A DNA stretch of 64,000 bases from Pseudomonas sp. ATCC PTA-122608. Lineage in GTDB: Bacteria > Pseudomonadota > Gammaproteobacteria > Pseudomonadales > Pseudomonadaceae. The position numbers were made by a program, and so were the translations under genes. This document shows positions 25,495 through 33,728 of the stretch, piece by piece (positions within the stretch are counted from its first letter, which is position 1; each line of letters opens with the position of its first letter). The stretch covers positions 1 through 64,000 of the forward strand of contig NZ_LPNO01000053.1 of assembly GCF_001952855.1 (NCBI RefSeq), in the 5' to 3' direction. Below the pieces are notes generated by a model. That model was given only the letters and a program-made list of their open reading frames with translations, had not been told where the DNA came from and did no database searches.

Positions 25495-26259
25495 ATGTGG
25501 GAACTCATCGAGAAAGGCCTGGCAAATAACGGCTTGATCACCGCCTTCGCATTTGTCGGCGTGGTGATGTGGATTTCGGTGGTGCTGTCCAAGCGCCTGA
25601 CCTTCGGACGCATCCACGGCTCAGCCATCGCGATTGTGATCGGGCTGGTGCTGGCGTGGGTGGGCGGTACGTTGACCGGTGGGCAGAAAGGCCTAGCGGA
25701 TGTGGCGCTGTTTTCCGGGATCGGGTTGATGGGCGGCGCCATGCTGCGGGACTTTGCCATCGTGGCCACGGCGTTTGAAGTGCAGGCTACCGAGGCGCGA
25801 AAGGCCGGGTGGATTGGTGCGATTGCCTTGCTGCTGGGTACGGTATTGCCGTTTATTGTGGGCGCGAGTATCGCCTGGGCGTTTGGTTATCGCGATGCGA
25901 TCAGCATGACCACCATCGGTGCGGGCGCGGTGACTTACATCGTCGGGCCGGTGACCGGAGCGGCGTTGGGCGCAAGCTCGGATGTGGTGGCGCTGTCCAT
26001 TGCAACCGGGTTGATCAAGGCGATCCTGGTGATGGTGGGTACGCCCATGGCGGCACGCTGGATGGGCCTGGATAACCCGCGCTCGGCCATGGTGTTTGGT
26101 GGCCTGGCCGGCACGGTGAGTGGTGTGACGGCGGGCCTGGCGGCGACGGACCGGCGGCTGGTGCCGTATGGCGCGTTGACCGCCACCTTTCACACCGGGC
26201 TTGGGTGCTTGCTGGGGCCTTCGTTGCTCTACTTCATCGTGCGAGGAATCGTCGGCTAA
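25495..26259 (+). CDS. madM: Malonate transporter large subunit MadM
   Basis: This is a 254-residue inner-membrane protein with seven or so hydrophobic segments, e.g. NGLITAFAFVGVVMWISVVL, ALLLGTVLPFIVGASIAWAFG and TIGAGAVTYIVGPVTGAALGASSDVVALSIATGLIKAILV. It is the MadM partner of MadL in malonate/proton (or sodium) symport. It starts one base after the madL stop, and a REP pair separates its end from the convergent mdcR. Confidence 0.95.
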   Translation: MWELIEKGLANNGLITAFAFVGVVMWISVVLSKRLTFGRIHGSAIAIVIGLVLAWVGGTLTGGQKGLADVALFSGIGLMGGAMLRDFAIVATAFEVQATEARKAGWIGAIALLLGTVLPFIVGASIAWAFGYRDAISMTTIGAGAVTYIVGPVTGAALGASSDVVALSIATGLIKAILVMVGTPMAARWMGLDNPRSAMVFGGLAGTVSGVTAGLAATDRRLVPYGALTATFHTGLGCLLGPSLLYFIVRGIVG

Positions 26260-26281
26260 CCCGAGATTTGTCGACCGCTTT

Positions 26282-26405
26282 TGTGGCGAGGGAGCTTGCT
26301 CCCGCTGGAGCGCGAAGCGGTCCCATTGCATCCTTCCAGAAACAACGCGGGCGCTGATTTTACGACTGCTGCGCAGCCGAGCGGGAGCAAGCTCCCTCGC
26401 CACAG
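26282..26405. repeat. REP/BIME pair (GTGGCGAGGGAGC class) between madM and mdcR
   Basis: Two inverted GTGGCGAGGGAGCTTGCTCC units flank an approximately 80-bp spacer. The pair fills the gap between convergent genes, and its right end lies 11 bp beyond the mdcR stop; it could serve as a bidirectional transcript end. Confidence 0.9.
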
Positions 26406-26415
26406 GGGATCATTG

Positions 26416-27330
26416 TCAGGTTTGGCGATTCGCATACATCCGGCACTCTGCCAACAGCGCGAGCAAATTCGGGTCGCGCTCCTTGGCTTTCAGAAACACC
26501 ACGCCAATGTGCTGCTGCAAACGGTAGCGCGGTTGCAGGGGAATCAGCTTGACCCGGTTCTCATACACCGCCGCAATCCGCCCCGGCAGCAGTGCATAAC
26601 CCACGCCCGAGCTGACCATGCTCAGCAGGGTGAAGATGTCGTTGACCTGCATCGCCACCTTCGGCTCGAACCCTGCCTGCTTGAATACGCGGTTGCCATC
26701 CTGATGGGTGGCGAAGCCTTGGGTGAGGGTGATGAAGGTGGCGTCGCGCACGTCCGCCAGGTCGATTTCCTGTTCGCGGTCGAAGGGTGAATCGGCCGGG
26801 GTGGCGAGGAAGATGTCGTCGGAGAACAGTGCGATTTGCTCGCAGTCGGGATCGTTGGCCTGCTCGTCGAGGGAGATCAGGATCGCGTCGACTTCCATGT
26901 TCTTCAGCTTGTAGAGCAAGTCGAAATTGGAGCCGAGGATCAGGTCGATGTTCAGCTCGCTGCGGCGAATCTTCAGCCCCATGATCAACTGTGGCACGGT
27001 CTTCACCGTCAGCGAATACAGCGAGCCCAGCTTGAAACGCTCGGCGGAAAACCCGGCGGCTTCGCGGGTCAGCCGCACACTGTCCACCACGTCCTGCACC
27101 AGCTTCTGCGCGCGCTCTTCCAGCACATAGGCGCTTTCCAGCGGCGTGAGGTTGCGCCCTTCGTGCTTGAACAGCGGGCAGCGCAGGGCGTTTTCCAGGG
27201 AGTGGATCGCCCGGTGCACGCTCACGTTGCTGGTTTGCAGTTCAGCCGCCGCCCGCGCCAGGTTGCCGGTGCGCATGAACGCCAGAAAGATTTCCAGCTT
27301 CTTGAGGGTGAATTCTTCGTCGATCAGCAT
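26416..27330 (-). CDS. mdcR: LysR-family regulator MdcR
   Basis: The 304-residue protein has the LysR winged HTH at about residues 8-65 (LKKLEIFLAFMRTGNLARAAAELQTSNVSVHRAIHSLENALRCPLF) and a substrate-binding-like effector domain. The start MLIDEEFTLKKLE at 27330 is chosen over one 22 codons upstream. It is convergent with madM; the position at the end of the mdc-mad cluster matches MdcR, the activator of malonate genes in other species. Malonate as effector is inferred from context. Confidence 0.92.
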   Translation of the reverse strand: MLIDEEFTLKKLEIFLAFMRTGNLARAAAELQTSNVSVHRAIHSLENALRCPLFKHEGRNLTPLESAYVLEERAQKLVQDVVDSVRLTREAAGFSAERFKLGSLYSLTVKTVPQLIMGLKIRRSELNIDLILGSNFDLLYKLKNMEVDAILISLDEQANDPDCEQIALFSDDIFLATPADSPFDREQEIDLADVRDATFITLTQGFATHQDGNRVFKQAGFEPKVAMQVNDIFTLLSMVSSGVGYALLPGRIAAVYENRVKLIPLQPRYRLQQHIGVVFLKAKERDPNLLALLAECRMYANRQT

Positions 27331-27367
27331 GACAGTGACCCTTGTTCGAATGCCGTCGATTGTGCCC

Positions 27368-27910
27368 CTAAAACCAGCCCGCTCCCAGCCATGCACTGCA
27401 CAGGCCCAGCAGCACGCCGAGGATGATCAGCCAGATCGCGTTGAGCCTTGTGTAATACACCACGGCGGCGCTGGCCAGGGTCAGCACCAGGCTGGTGGCA
27501 TTGTTTTCCAGGCTGTTCATCAGGATGTAGCTGGCGGCCAGGATCAGCCCGATGGAGATCGGCAACAGGCTGCGCTTGACCCGCTGCACCCACGGCGTCT
27601 CGGTGTGTTTCTCCAGCCAGCCGGCGCCGAAGTAGGTGAGCACCGAGCAGGGCAGCAGCTTGGCGGTCAGCGCCACCAGCGCGCCCGGTAACCCGGCGGC
27701 TTGCTGGCCGATAAACACCAGGAACATGCCGTTGGGGCCAGGCAGGGCCTGGGACAGGGCGAAGAAGGCGACGAACTGCGCGTCGGTGATCCAGTTCATG
27801 TCGGTGACGGTGTACCGGTGGATATCACTCAGGGCTACGGTGTTGCCGCCAATCGCCATCAGCGACCACAGTGCGCATTGGATCATCAGGTGAAACAGCA
27901 CGCTCTGCAT
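27368..27910 (-). CDS. Chromate transporter (ChrA) half-protein, C-terminal-type domain
   Basis: This 180-residue single-domain CHR protein starts MQSVLFHLMIQCALWSLMAIGGNTVALSDIHRY and has the PGPNGMFLVFIGQQAAGLPGALVA motif, then four or so membrane helices. Single-domain ChrA proteins work as tandem pairs; its partner lies directly upstream with a TGATG stop/start overlap at 27908-27912. The pair would export chromate or a related oxyanion. An ATG at 27985 would extend it backwards into the partner and is rejected. Confidence 0.9.
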   Translation of the reverse strand: MQSVLFHLMIQCALWSLMAIGGNTVALSDIHRYTVTDMNWITDAQFVAFFALSQALPGPNGMFLVFIGQQAAGLPGALVALTAKLLPCSVLTYFGAGWLEKHTETPWVQRVKRSLLPISIGLILAASYILMNSLENNATSLVLTLASAAVVYYTRLNAIWLIILGVLLGLCSAWLGAGWF

Positions 27911-28476
27911 CAGCCGGCCACCTTTTGCGAACCGATGAAACTCAAGGCCAAGGAGCTTGGGATGCAGATCAGCAAGACCATCCACAACGGCAACACCAGT
28001 ACTGCCATCAACACGAAGGTCAAGATGAATGCGCTGTAATTCGCCAGGGTCCGCGGCATGGCCTTGAGCAGGCGCAGTGTGGTGCCGAGCATCAGGCCGG
28101 TGGCGATCGGCATGACCGCGCCGAAGACCTGCTGCACCACGTCATGGCTCCACCATTTGGCATAGGCGAAGCCGGCCAGCACGGTGATCAGCGAGGGGAA
28201 CAGATACAAGCCAACCACGGTCACAACCGCACCCGGCAAGCCGTGAAGGCGCCGGCCGTAGATGATGCCGACGTTGGCGATATTCGGCCCGGGGAAGAAT
28301 TGGCCGGTGGTCAGCAGCTCGTTGAAACCTTGTTCGCTGACCCACTGCCTGCGGTCGACCATCATCTGCCGCGCCCAAGGCATCACGCCGCCGAAGCCAA
28401 ACAGGCCGACCATGGCGAAGTTGTAAAACAACTGCCACAGACTGGGGCAGGGCCGGGCAGGTTCGAGGTCGGGCAT
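27910..28476 (-). CDS. Chromate transporter (ChrA) half-protein, N-terminal-type domain
   Basis: This 188-residue single-domain CHR protein starts MPDLEPARPCPSLWQLFYNFAMVGLFGFGGVMPWARQMM, with the FGFGG and PGPNIANVGIIYGRR signature motifs and several membrane helices. It is co-translated with the second half through a one-base overlap. The open frame continues upstream to 29310 through a REP and an antisense gene; that part is not coding. No chrB-type regulator is seen nearby. Confidence 0.91.
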   Translation of the reverse strand: MPDLEPARPCPSLWQLFYNFAMVGLFGFGGVMPWARQMMVDRRQWVSEQGFNELLTTGQFFPGPNIANVGIIYGRRLHGLPGAVVTVVGLYLFPSLITVLAGFAYAKWWSHDVVQQVFGAVMPIATGLMLGTTLRLLKAMPRTLANYSAFILTFVLMAVLVLPLWMVLLICIPSSLALSFIGSQKVAG

Positions 28477-28500
28477 GGGCGTTACCGTTGAGGGGCTTTG

Positions 28501-28600
28501 TGTGGGAGCGGGCTTGCTCGCGAAGGTCGTTAACGATGACGCGGGCATCCTGGATGAACGCGGCACCCTCAGGTTTTTCGCGAGCAAGCCCGCTCCCACA
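28501..28600. repeat. REP/BIME inverted pair between chrA and the hemolysin III gene
   Basis: GTGGGAGCGGGCTTGCTCGC units in inverted orientation span exactly 100 bp in a divergent intergenic region, an unusual place for REP pairs, which mostly lie at 3' ends. The spacer (TAACGATGACGCGGGCATCC) is of the kind found with the GTAGGAGCGAG class, so the pair looks like a hybrid. Confidence 0.9.
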
Positions 28601-28722
28601 GGATGAAGCGAATCATCTATCGGCTCGTGTATTTGGGCAAATGAAGAAAGGTTGTTACCTGATATTGAGCAGGTGACGTCAGAATGGTCTGGGTGATAAC
28701 CGTTATTCGAGGTGAGTGACAC

Positions 28723-29340
28723 ATGTATCACGGGGAACGATTCAACGCCTGGAGCCACTTGCTCGGGGCGGTTGCGGCTTTTGTTGGCGCGGTATGGATG
28801 TTGGTGGTGGCCGGTATGGACGGCAGCCCCTGGAAGATTGTCAGCGTGGCCATTTATGGTTTCACGTTGCTGGTGCTGTACAGCGCGTCGACCGTGTACC
28901 ACAGCGTGCGCGGGCGTAAAAAAGAGATCATGCAGAAGGTGGATCACTTTTCGATCTACCTGCTGATCGCCGGCAGCTACACGCCGTTTTGCCTGGTGAC
29001 GCTGCGCGGACCGTGGGGCTGGACGCTGTTCGGAATTGTGTGGGGGCTGGCGGTGATCGGCATCCTGCAGGAGATCAAGCCACGCTCCGAGGCGCGGCTC
29101 CTGTCGATCGTGATCTACGCCGTGATGGGCTGGATCGTGCTGGTGGCGGTCAAGCCGCTGATTGCCGCGCTGGGCCCCACGGGGTTTGCCTGGCTGGCGT
29201 CGGGCGGGGTGCTGTACACCGTGGGCATTATTTTCTTTGCCCTGGAGGACCGCTTGCGGCACTCCCACGGGATCTGGCATTTGTTCGTGATCGGCGGCAG
29301 CCTGCTGCATTTCGTGGCGATCATGGGGTACGTGTTATAG
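28723..29340 (+). CDS. Hemolysin III / TrhA family membrane protein
   Basis: This 205-residue seven-helix protein has the family histidines: GERFNAWSHLLGAVAA at the N-terminus, YSASTVYHSV, KVDHFSIYLLIAGSYTPF and HGIWHLFVIGGSLLHFVAIM. Family members belong to the PAQR-like/CREST superfamily; a bacterial role in membrane-energy homeostasis has been described for TrhA, while haemolytic activity is mostly historical naming. It converges on the LysR gene with a 6-bp overlap of 3' ends. Confidence 0.93.
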   Translation: MYHGERFNAWSHLLGAVAAFVGAVWMLVVAGMDGSPWKIVSVAIYGFTLLVLYSASTVYHSVRGRKKEIMQKVDHFSIYLLIAGSYTPFCLVTLRGPWGWTLFGIVWGLAVIGILQEIKPRSEARLLSIVIYAVMGWIVLVAVKPLIAALGPTGFAWLASGGVLYTVGIIFFALEDRLRHSHGIWHLFVIGGSLLHFVAIMGYVL

Positions 29341-30237
29341 CCGGTCCAACTGCTCCTGGGCCCGGCTGCTGAATATCTCCAGCAGGCTCGCGAGCATATG
29401 CGGCGGCGGTTCGTCGGCGCGGGTCAGGGCGTACAAGGTGATCGGCAGCGGCGGCGCCAATGGGCGAATGCAGGTGGTTGCCGGTGATGCGCCGAGGGCG
29501 GTGAACGGATCGATCACCGCCAGCCCGGCGCCGGACTCGACCATGGCCCTGGCCAGGGAATAGGTCTGCACCGCAATGCTGACCCGCGGTGGCGGATCGA
29601 CCGCTTCCAGGTAGCTGTCCAGCTTCGCCGACAAGGGGTCGGCGCTGGACAGGCCAATCAACGGCGCGCCCGCCAGCGCCATCAGCGGCAGCGGTTTGCC
29701 CCATTCGTTTTCCTTCCAGTAATCCTTTGGCGCCAGCGCTACCAATACGCCGTGGGCCAACGCCTGGGCGCTCAGCCCCGGGTGATCGGGTGGCTGCAGC
29801 GTCAGCGCTACGTCGACTTCACGCATCAACAGGTTTTGCACCAGCTCGCGGCTGTGGGCGCTGGACAGCTCGCAGGCGATGTCCGGGTAGCGTTGGGTCC
29901 ATTCGCGAATGGCCGGTGGCAACAACGACAGGGCCAACGCTGGCGTGGCGCCGATACGCAAGCTCTGGCCCGGCTCGCGTCGCAGGTTCTGCGCCAGGCG
30001 CCGCACGCCTTGCAGGCTCTCGGTCACCTTGTCGACCTCCCGCTCCAGCGCCAACGCTTCCGGCGTCGGCTGCAACTTGCCGCGTATGCGCAGGAACAGC
30101 GGGAACCCCAACTGCAACTCGGCATGCTGCAGCACCTTGCTCACCGCCGGCTGCGAGACATGCAGCAGTTGGGCAGCGGCGCTGATGGAGCCGGTCTGGC
30201 GGATGGCCTGGAAGATTTCGATATGACGCAAGCGCAT
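29335..30237 (-). CDS. LysR-family regulator divergent from a D-amino-acid dehydrogenase operon
   Basis: The 300-residue protein starts MRLRHIEIFQAIRQTGSISAAAQLLHVSQPAVSKVLQHAELQLGFPLFLR, a clear LysR HTH, followed by an effector domain (QSLRIGATPALALSLLPPAI). It is divergent from the DadA-like/RidA/binding-protein operon, with a LysR-type dyad at 30245-30263 between them, so it likely controls that operon and itself. The effector is probably an amino acid, by context only. Confidence 0.92.
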   Translation of the reverse strand: MRLRHIEIFQAIRQTGSISAAAQLLHVSQPAVSKVLQHAELQLGFPLFLRIRGKLQPTPEALALEREVDKVTESLQGVRRLAQNLRREPGQSLRIGATPALALSLLPPAIREWTQRYPDIACELSSAHSRELVQNLLMREVDVALTLQPPDHPGLSAQALAHGVLVALAPKDYWKENEWGKPLPLMALAGAPLIGLSSADPLSAKLDSYLEAVDPPPRVSIAVQTYSLARAMVESGAGLAVIDPFTALGASPATTCIRPLAPPLPITLYALTRADEPPPHMLASLLEIFSSRAQEQLDRL

Positions 30238-30244
30238 GGGCAGT

Positions 30245-30263
30245 CCATAACCTTTGTTTATGG
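30245..30263. promoter_or_regulatory. Candidate LysR operator (T-N11-A dyad)
   Basis: CCATAA (30245-30250) and TTATGG (30258-30263) form a perfect dyad whose core matches the T-N11-A rule (T30248, A30260). It lies 8 bp upstream of the LysR start and about 85 bp before the dehydrogenase gene, as expected for divergent autoregulated LysR systems. Confidence 0.6.
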
Positions 30264-30345
30264 GTGACCCATCTTTATTCATTGTCCCGCGGATGTCACC
30301 TGCCTCTAACCTTCGAGCCTGACATCGCACGGTTAAGGGACGCAC

Positions 30346-31587
30346 ATGGCTCAGCAGGTTTGCATCATCGGTGGTGGGGTTATCGGCCTGGCGAGTGCCT
30401 ACGCGCTGGTGCGTGCCGGGATGCAAGTGACCGTGGTCGAAGCCCGGGAAACCTTGGGCAGCGAGACCAGTTTCGCCAACGGCGGGCAGCTGTCCTACCG
30501 CTATGTCGCACCGCTGGCCGACAAAGGCGTGCCGCTGCAAGCCATTGGCTGGATGCTGCGGGGTAACTCGCCGCTGAAGCTGCGCCCGCGTATGGACCCG
30601 GCGCAGTGGCGCTGGATGGCGTCGTTCCTGGGGGCTTGCCGTAGCTCGGTGAACCAGCGCAATGCGGCCCATCTGCTGCGCCTGGCGTCCCTGAGCCAGG
30701 ACACCCTGCAACGCTGGCGTGAAGAGGACCAGTTGGGGGATTTCCACTGGCGGCGCAATGGCAAGCTGGTGACCTTCCGCAGCCTCGACAGCTATGAGCG
30801 CGCGCTGAATAAAGTGACGGACCCGTTGCAGCAGCAAGTGCTCTCGGCGGCGGACTGCGCACGGCTGGAGCCGACCTTGGACGGCGCCGGTTTTGCTGGC
30901 GGCATCTATACGCCCAATGAAGAAGTTGGCGACTGTCACGCGTTCTGCCAGCAACTGGCGGCACGTCTTGAGGCGTCGGGGCGCTGCACGTTCCTGCTGG
31001 GGCGCAAGGTGACGGGGATTCGTCACAGCGCAGGCGCCGTGCAGGCGATCGAAATGGGCCGTGAGCTGCTGCCCGTGCAGCAATTGGTGCTGGCCGCCGG
31101 ACATCGCAGCCCCGAGCTGGCCTTGCCCGGCGTGTCGCTGCCGCTCTATCCCCTCAAGGGCTACAGCCTGAGCGTGCCGATTGGCGCGCAGCACCGGGCG
31201 CCGAATATCAGCATCACCGACTACGATCGCAAGATCGTCTACGCGCGCATCGGTGAGCAACTGCGGGTGGCGGCGATGGTGGATATCGTCGGCTTCGACA
31301 CACGCCTTGAACCCAAACGCCTGGCGCTGATTAAACGTCAGGCGCTTGAGACGTTCCCGCTGGCCGGGGATTACCAGCATGCGGTCGAATGGGCCGGCAT
31401 GCGCCCGGCCACGCCTACGGGTGTGCCGCTGATTGGTGCCAGCGCTTATAGCAACCTGTGGCTTAACCTCGGGCATGGCGCCCTCGGGTTTACCCTGGCT
31501 TGCGGCAGCGGCCAGGTGCTGGCCGAGTTGATTGGCCGGCACAGCACTTCCATTGATATGCAGGGCTTCGCGCCCCGTGCCGCTTGA
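30346..31587 (+). CDS. D-amino-acid dehydrogenase (DadA family FAD oxidoreductase)
   Basis: The 413-residue protein has the FAD-binding IIGGGVIGLASAYALVRAGMQVTVVEA at the N-terminus, SFANGGQLSYRYVAPLADKGVP typical of DadA, and a C-terminal WAGMRPATPTGVPLIG ... NLWLNLGHGALGFTLACGSG. DadA-type enzymes oxidise D-amino acids to 2-oxo acids and ammonia at the inner membrane face. It is followed within 10 bp by a RidA gene, which removes reactive imine intermediates. It is a paralogue candidate, not necessarily the alanine-catabolic dadA, so no symbol is given. Confidence 0.9.
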   Translation: MAQQVCIIGGGVIGLASAYALVRAGMQVTVVEARETLGSETSFANGGQLSYRYVAPLADKGVPLQAIGWMLRGNSPLKLRPRMDPAQWRWMASFLGACRSSVNQRNAAHLLRLASLSQDTLQRWREEDQLGDFHWRRNGKLVTFRSLDSYERALNKVTDPLQQQVLSAADCARLEPTLDGAGFAGGIYTPNEEVGDCHAFCQQLAARLEASGRCTFLLGRKVTGIRHSAGAVQAIEMGRELLPVQQLVLAAGHRSPELALPGVSLPLYPLKGYSLSVPIGAQHRAPNISITDYDRKIVYARIGEQLRVAAMVDIVGFDTRLEPKRLALIKRQALETFPLAGDYQHAVEWAGMRPATPTGVPLIGASAYSNLWLNLGHGALGFTLACGSGQVLAELIGRHSTSIDMQGFAPRAA

Positions 31588-31597
31588 GGATGTTTAG

Positions 31598-31951
31598 ATG
31601 ACCATCACCCGAATCAACAGCAACAGTCGCCTGTCTGGCGCCGTGGTGTTTCAGGACTTGGTGTTTTTGTCCGGCCAGGTGCCGGGGGAAGGCCGCGATG
31701 TGAAGACCCAGACCGAAGAAGTGTTGGTCAAGATCGATGCGCTGCTGGCCGAGGCCGGCAGCGACAAGGATCATCTGCTGAACGCGACCATCTACCTTAA
31801 CAATATTCAGGACGGTTTTGCGCCGATGAATGAAGCCTGGTCCGCCTGGTTGTCGCCGGGTCAGGCACCGACGCGTACCACGTTGCAGGCGCAGTTGGCA
31901 CGGCCCGATGTATTGGTGGAGATCAGCGTCATCGCTGCCCGCCGTCCATAA
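31598..31951 (+). CDS. RidA family enamine/imine deaminase
   Basis: This 117-residue YjgF/YER057c/UK114 protein contains VFLSGQVPGEGRDVKTQTEEVLVKIDALLAEAGSDKDHLLNATIYLNNIQDGFAPMNEAW and RPDVLVEISVIAA. The Arg of the usual C-terminal RxxLP/RxDVLVEI region is present. RidA proteins hydrolyse imines released by amino-acid-oxidising enzymes, which fits the dehydrogenase directly upstream. Confidence 0.94.
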   Translation: MTITRINSNSRLSGAVVFQDLVFLSGQVPGEGRDVKTQTEEVLVKIDALLAEAGSDKDHLLNATIYLNNIQDGFAPMNEAWSAWLSPGQAPTRTTLQAQLARPDVLVEISVIAARRP

Positions 31952-31975
31952 CTAAAACAAAAACGGAGAATAACA

Positions 31976-32911
31976 ATGCAAAAACTGTGGCGAGGGGGTT
32001 TATCCCCCGTTGGGCTGCGCAGCAGCCCCATACTCTTCCTGGCACTGATATTGAGCGCCCAGACCCAGGCAACCGAAGCCCCTCTGGAAGGCACACTGAG
32101 CAAGATCGCCAACGCCAAGAGCATCACCCTCGGCTACCGCGACGCCTCGGTGCCGTTTTCCTATGTGGGTGATCACAGCGGCAAGCCCATGGGCTATTCG
32201 GTGGAGCTGGCGAACAAGATCGTCGAGCGCATCCAGCAGAAAACCGGTGTGCCAAAACTCAACGTGAAGTACAACCTGGTGACCTCCCAGACCCGCATTG
32301 CCCTGGTGCAAAACGGCACCGTGGATCTTGAGTGCGGCTCCACCGGCGTGACCGCCGAGCGGCAGAAACAGGTGGCGTTTTCTTACGGGTTTATCTATGT
32401 GAAGGGCCAGTTGCTGACCGCCAACGACAGCGGCATCAAACGCTTCGCCGACCTGCGGGACAAGAACGTAGTGACCACCGCCGGCACCACCAATGAACGC
32501 TTCCTCAAGAGCTACAACGTCGATCACAAACTAAACATGTCGGTGATCAGCGCCAAGGACCATGGCGAGGCGTTCCAGATGCTGCAATCGGGCCGGGCAG
32601 CGGCGTTCTACATGGATGACGCGTTGCTCTACGGCGAGCGGGCCAAGGCCAAGGATCCGCACAAGTGGGTAGTAGTGGGGGAGGAGCAGTCGCGGGAAAT
32701 CTACAGCTGCATGGTGCGCAAGGACGACCCGCAGTTTCTCGCGGTGGTCAACGAAACCCTGGCCGGCCTTTACAGCTCGGGGGAGATCAACGGGATTTAC
32801 CAGCGCTGGTTTGAACAGCCGATTCCGCCCAAGGGCCTGAACCTGGAATTTCCGATGACCAGTGAGTTGAAGGCGATTATTGCCAAGCCGGTGAGTGATC
32901 CGGTGGAGTAG
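31976..32911 (+). CDS. Amino-acid ABC transporter substrate-binding protein with REP-derived leader
   Basis: This 311-residue periplasmic binding protein of the GltI/amino-acid type has KSITLGYRDASVPFSYVGDHSGKPMGYSVELANKIV and DLECGSTGVTAERQKQVAFSYGF. The signal peptide is odd: codons 4-18 are a class-II REP unit (31986-32029) read in frame as LWRGGLSPVGLRSSP, followed by the hydrophobic core ILFLALILSAQTQA. The ATG at 31976 has CGGAG nine bases upstream. No permease or ATPase gene follows, so it must use a transporter encoded elsewhere. Confidence 0.92.
   Translation: MQKLWRGGLSPVGLRSSPILFLALILSAQTQATEAPLEGTLSKIANAKSITLGYRDASVPFSYVGDHSGKPMGYSVELANKIVERIQQKTGVPKLNVKYNLVTSQTRIALVQNGTVDLECGSTGVTAERQKQVAFSYGFIYVKGQLLTANDSGIKRFADLRDKNVVTTAGTTNERFLKSYNVDHKLNMSVISAKDHGEAFQMLQSGRAAAFYMDDALLYGERAKAKDPHKWVVVGEEQSREIYSCMVRKDDPQFLAVVNETLAGLYSSGEINGIYQRWFEQPIPPKGLNLEFPMTSELKAIIAKPVSDPVE
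31986..32029 (+). repeat. Single REP unit inside a signal-peptide coding region
   Basis: TGTGGCGAGGGGG-TTTAT-CCCCC then GGGCTGC-GCA-GCAGCCC: two hairpins that match the class-II REP at 24889 and 26282 in order and spacing. It lies wholly within codons 4-18 of the binding-protein gene and keeps the frame open. Confidence 0.88.
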
Positions 32912-32919
32912 TGGAGTGG

Positions 32920-32974
32920 AAACCCGATCAAAATGTGGGAGCAGGCAAGCCAGCTCCCACATTTGATCGGGTTT
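32920..32974. terminator. Bidirectional terminator-like hairpin between convergent genes
   Basis: AACCCGATCAAA plus ATGTGGGAGC pairs almost perfectly with GCTCCCACATTTGATCGGGTT across a 10-base loop. It is placed between the binding-protein stop (32911) and the rsmE stop (32986); the inner GTGGGAGC arms resemble the outer arm of a REP unit. Confidence 0.75.
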
Positions 32975-32985
32975 GCAAAGCGGGT

Positions 32986-33705
32986 TTAGAAGTCGCCCCA
33001 GAGTTGTTGGGCCACCGCCAGCGCCACGACTGGCGCAGTTTCGGTGCGCAGCACCCTAGGGCCCAGGCGTGCAGAATGAAAACCTGCACCTTGGGCCGTT
33101 TCGACTTCCCCATCAGTCAAACCACCTTCCGGCCCGATCAGGAAGGCCAGGCTTCCAGGCTTGGCGTGGCTCACCAGCGGCTCGGCCACCGGGTGCAGCA
33201 CCAGCTTCAAATCCGCTTCGGCCTGCTTCAGCCAATCCGCCAGCAACAGCGGTGGGTGAATCACCGGCACCCGCGAACGACCGCACTGCTCGCACGCGCT
33301 GATCGCCACCTGGCGCCAGTGCTGCAGGCGTTTGTCGGCGCGTTCGTCCTTGAGGCGCACTTCGCAGCGGTCGCTGAAGATCGGGGTGATCTCATTTACC
33401 CCCAGCTCGGTGGCTTTCTGGATCGCCCAGTCCATCCGCTCGCCACGGGACAGGCCCTGGCCGAGGTGAATCTGCAACGGTGATTCGATCTGCCCGGCGA
33501 AAGTCTCGGTGACCTGCACCACCACGCGTTTTTTGCCGACTTCCAGCAAGCTGGCGCGAAACTCCTGGCCGGAGCCGTCGAACAGTTGCACGGCGTCGCC
33601 TTCGCTCATGCGCAACACGCGGCTGATGTAATGCGCCTGGGCTTCCGGCAACTCGTGGTCGCCAAGGCTCAGTGGGGCGTCGACAAAAAAGCGGGACAGT
33701 CTCAT
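32986..33705 (-). CDS. rsmE: 16S rRNA (uracil1498-N3)-methyltransferase
   Basis: RsmE methylates U1498 of 16S rRNA in the 30S subunit. The 239 residues show the SPOUT-fold knot at the C-terminus: SLAFLIGPEGGLTDGEVETAQGAGFHSARLGPRVLRTETAPVVALAV. The start MRLSRFFVDAPLSLGDHELPEAQAHYISRVLRM at 33705 matches the family N-terminus; the frame upstream crosses a REP. Its neighbour bioA lies upstream on the same strand, separated by that REP pair. Confidence 0.96.
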   Translation of the reverse strand: MRLSRFFVDAPLSLGDHELPEAQAHYISRVLRMSEGDAVQLFDGSGQEFRASLLEVGKKRVVVQVTETFAGQIESPLQIHLGQGLSRGERMDWAIQKATELGVNEITPIFSDRCEVRLKDERADKRLQHWRQVAISACEQCGRSRVPVIHPPLLLADWLKQAEADLKLVLHPVAEPLVSHAKPGSLAFLIGPEGGLTDGEVETAQGAGFHSARLGPRVLRTETAPVVALAVAQQLWGDF

Positions 33706-33728
33706 TTCTGTTCTCTGGGGAGGTTCAT

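Noticed and set aside
27910..29310. Extension of the first chrA half to a 466-codon protein
   Set aside because: The upstream part crosses a REP and the opposite-strand hemolysin III gene; the family N-terminus is at MPDLEPARPC (28476).
29335..31542. 735-codon form of the LysR protein
   Set aside because: Residues before MRLRHIEIFQA are the antisense of the D-amino-acid dehydrogenase gene; the HTH start at 30237 is canonical.
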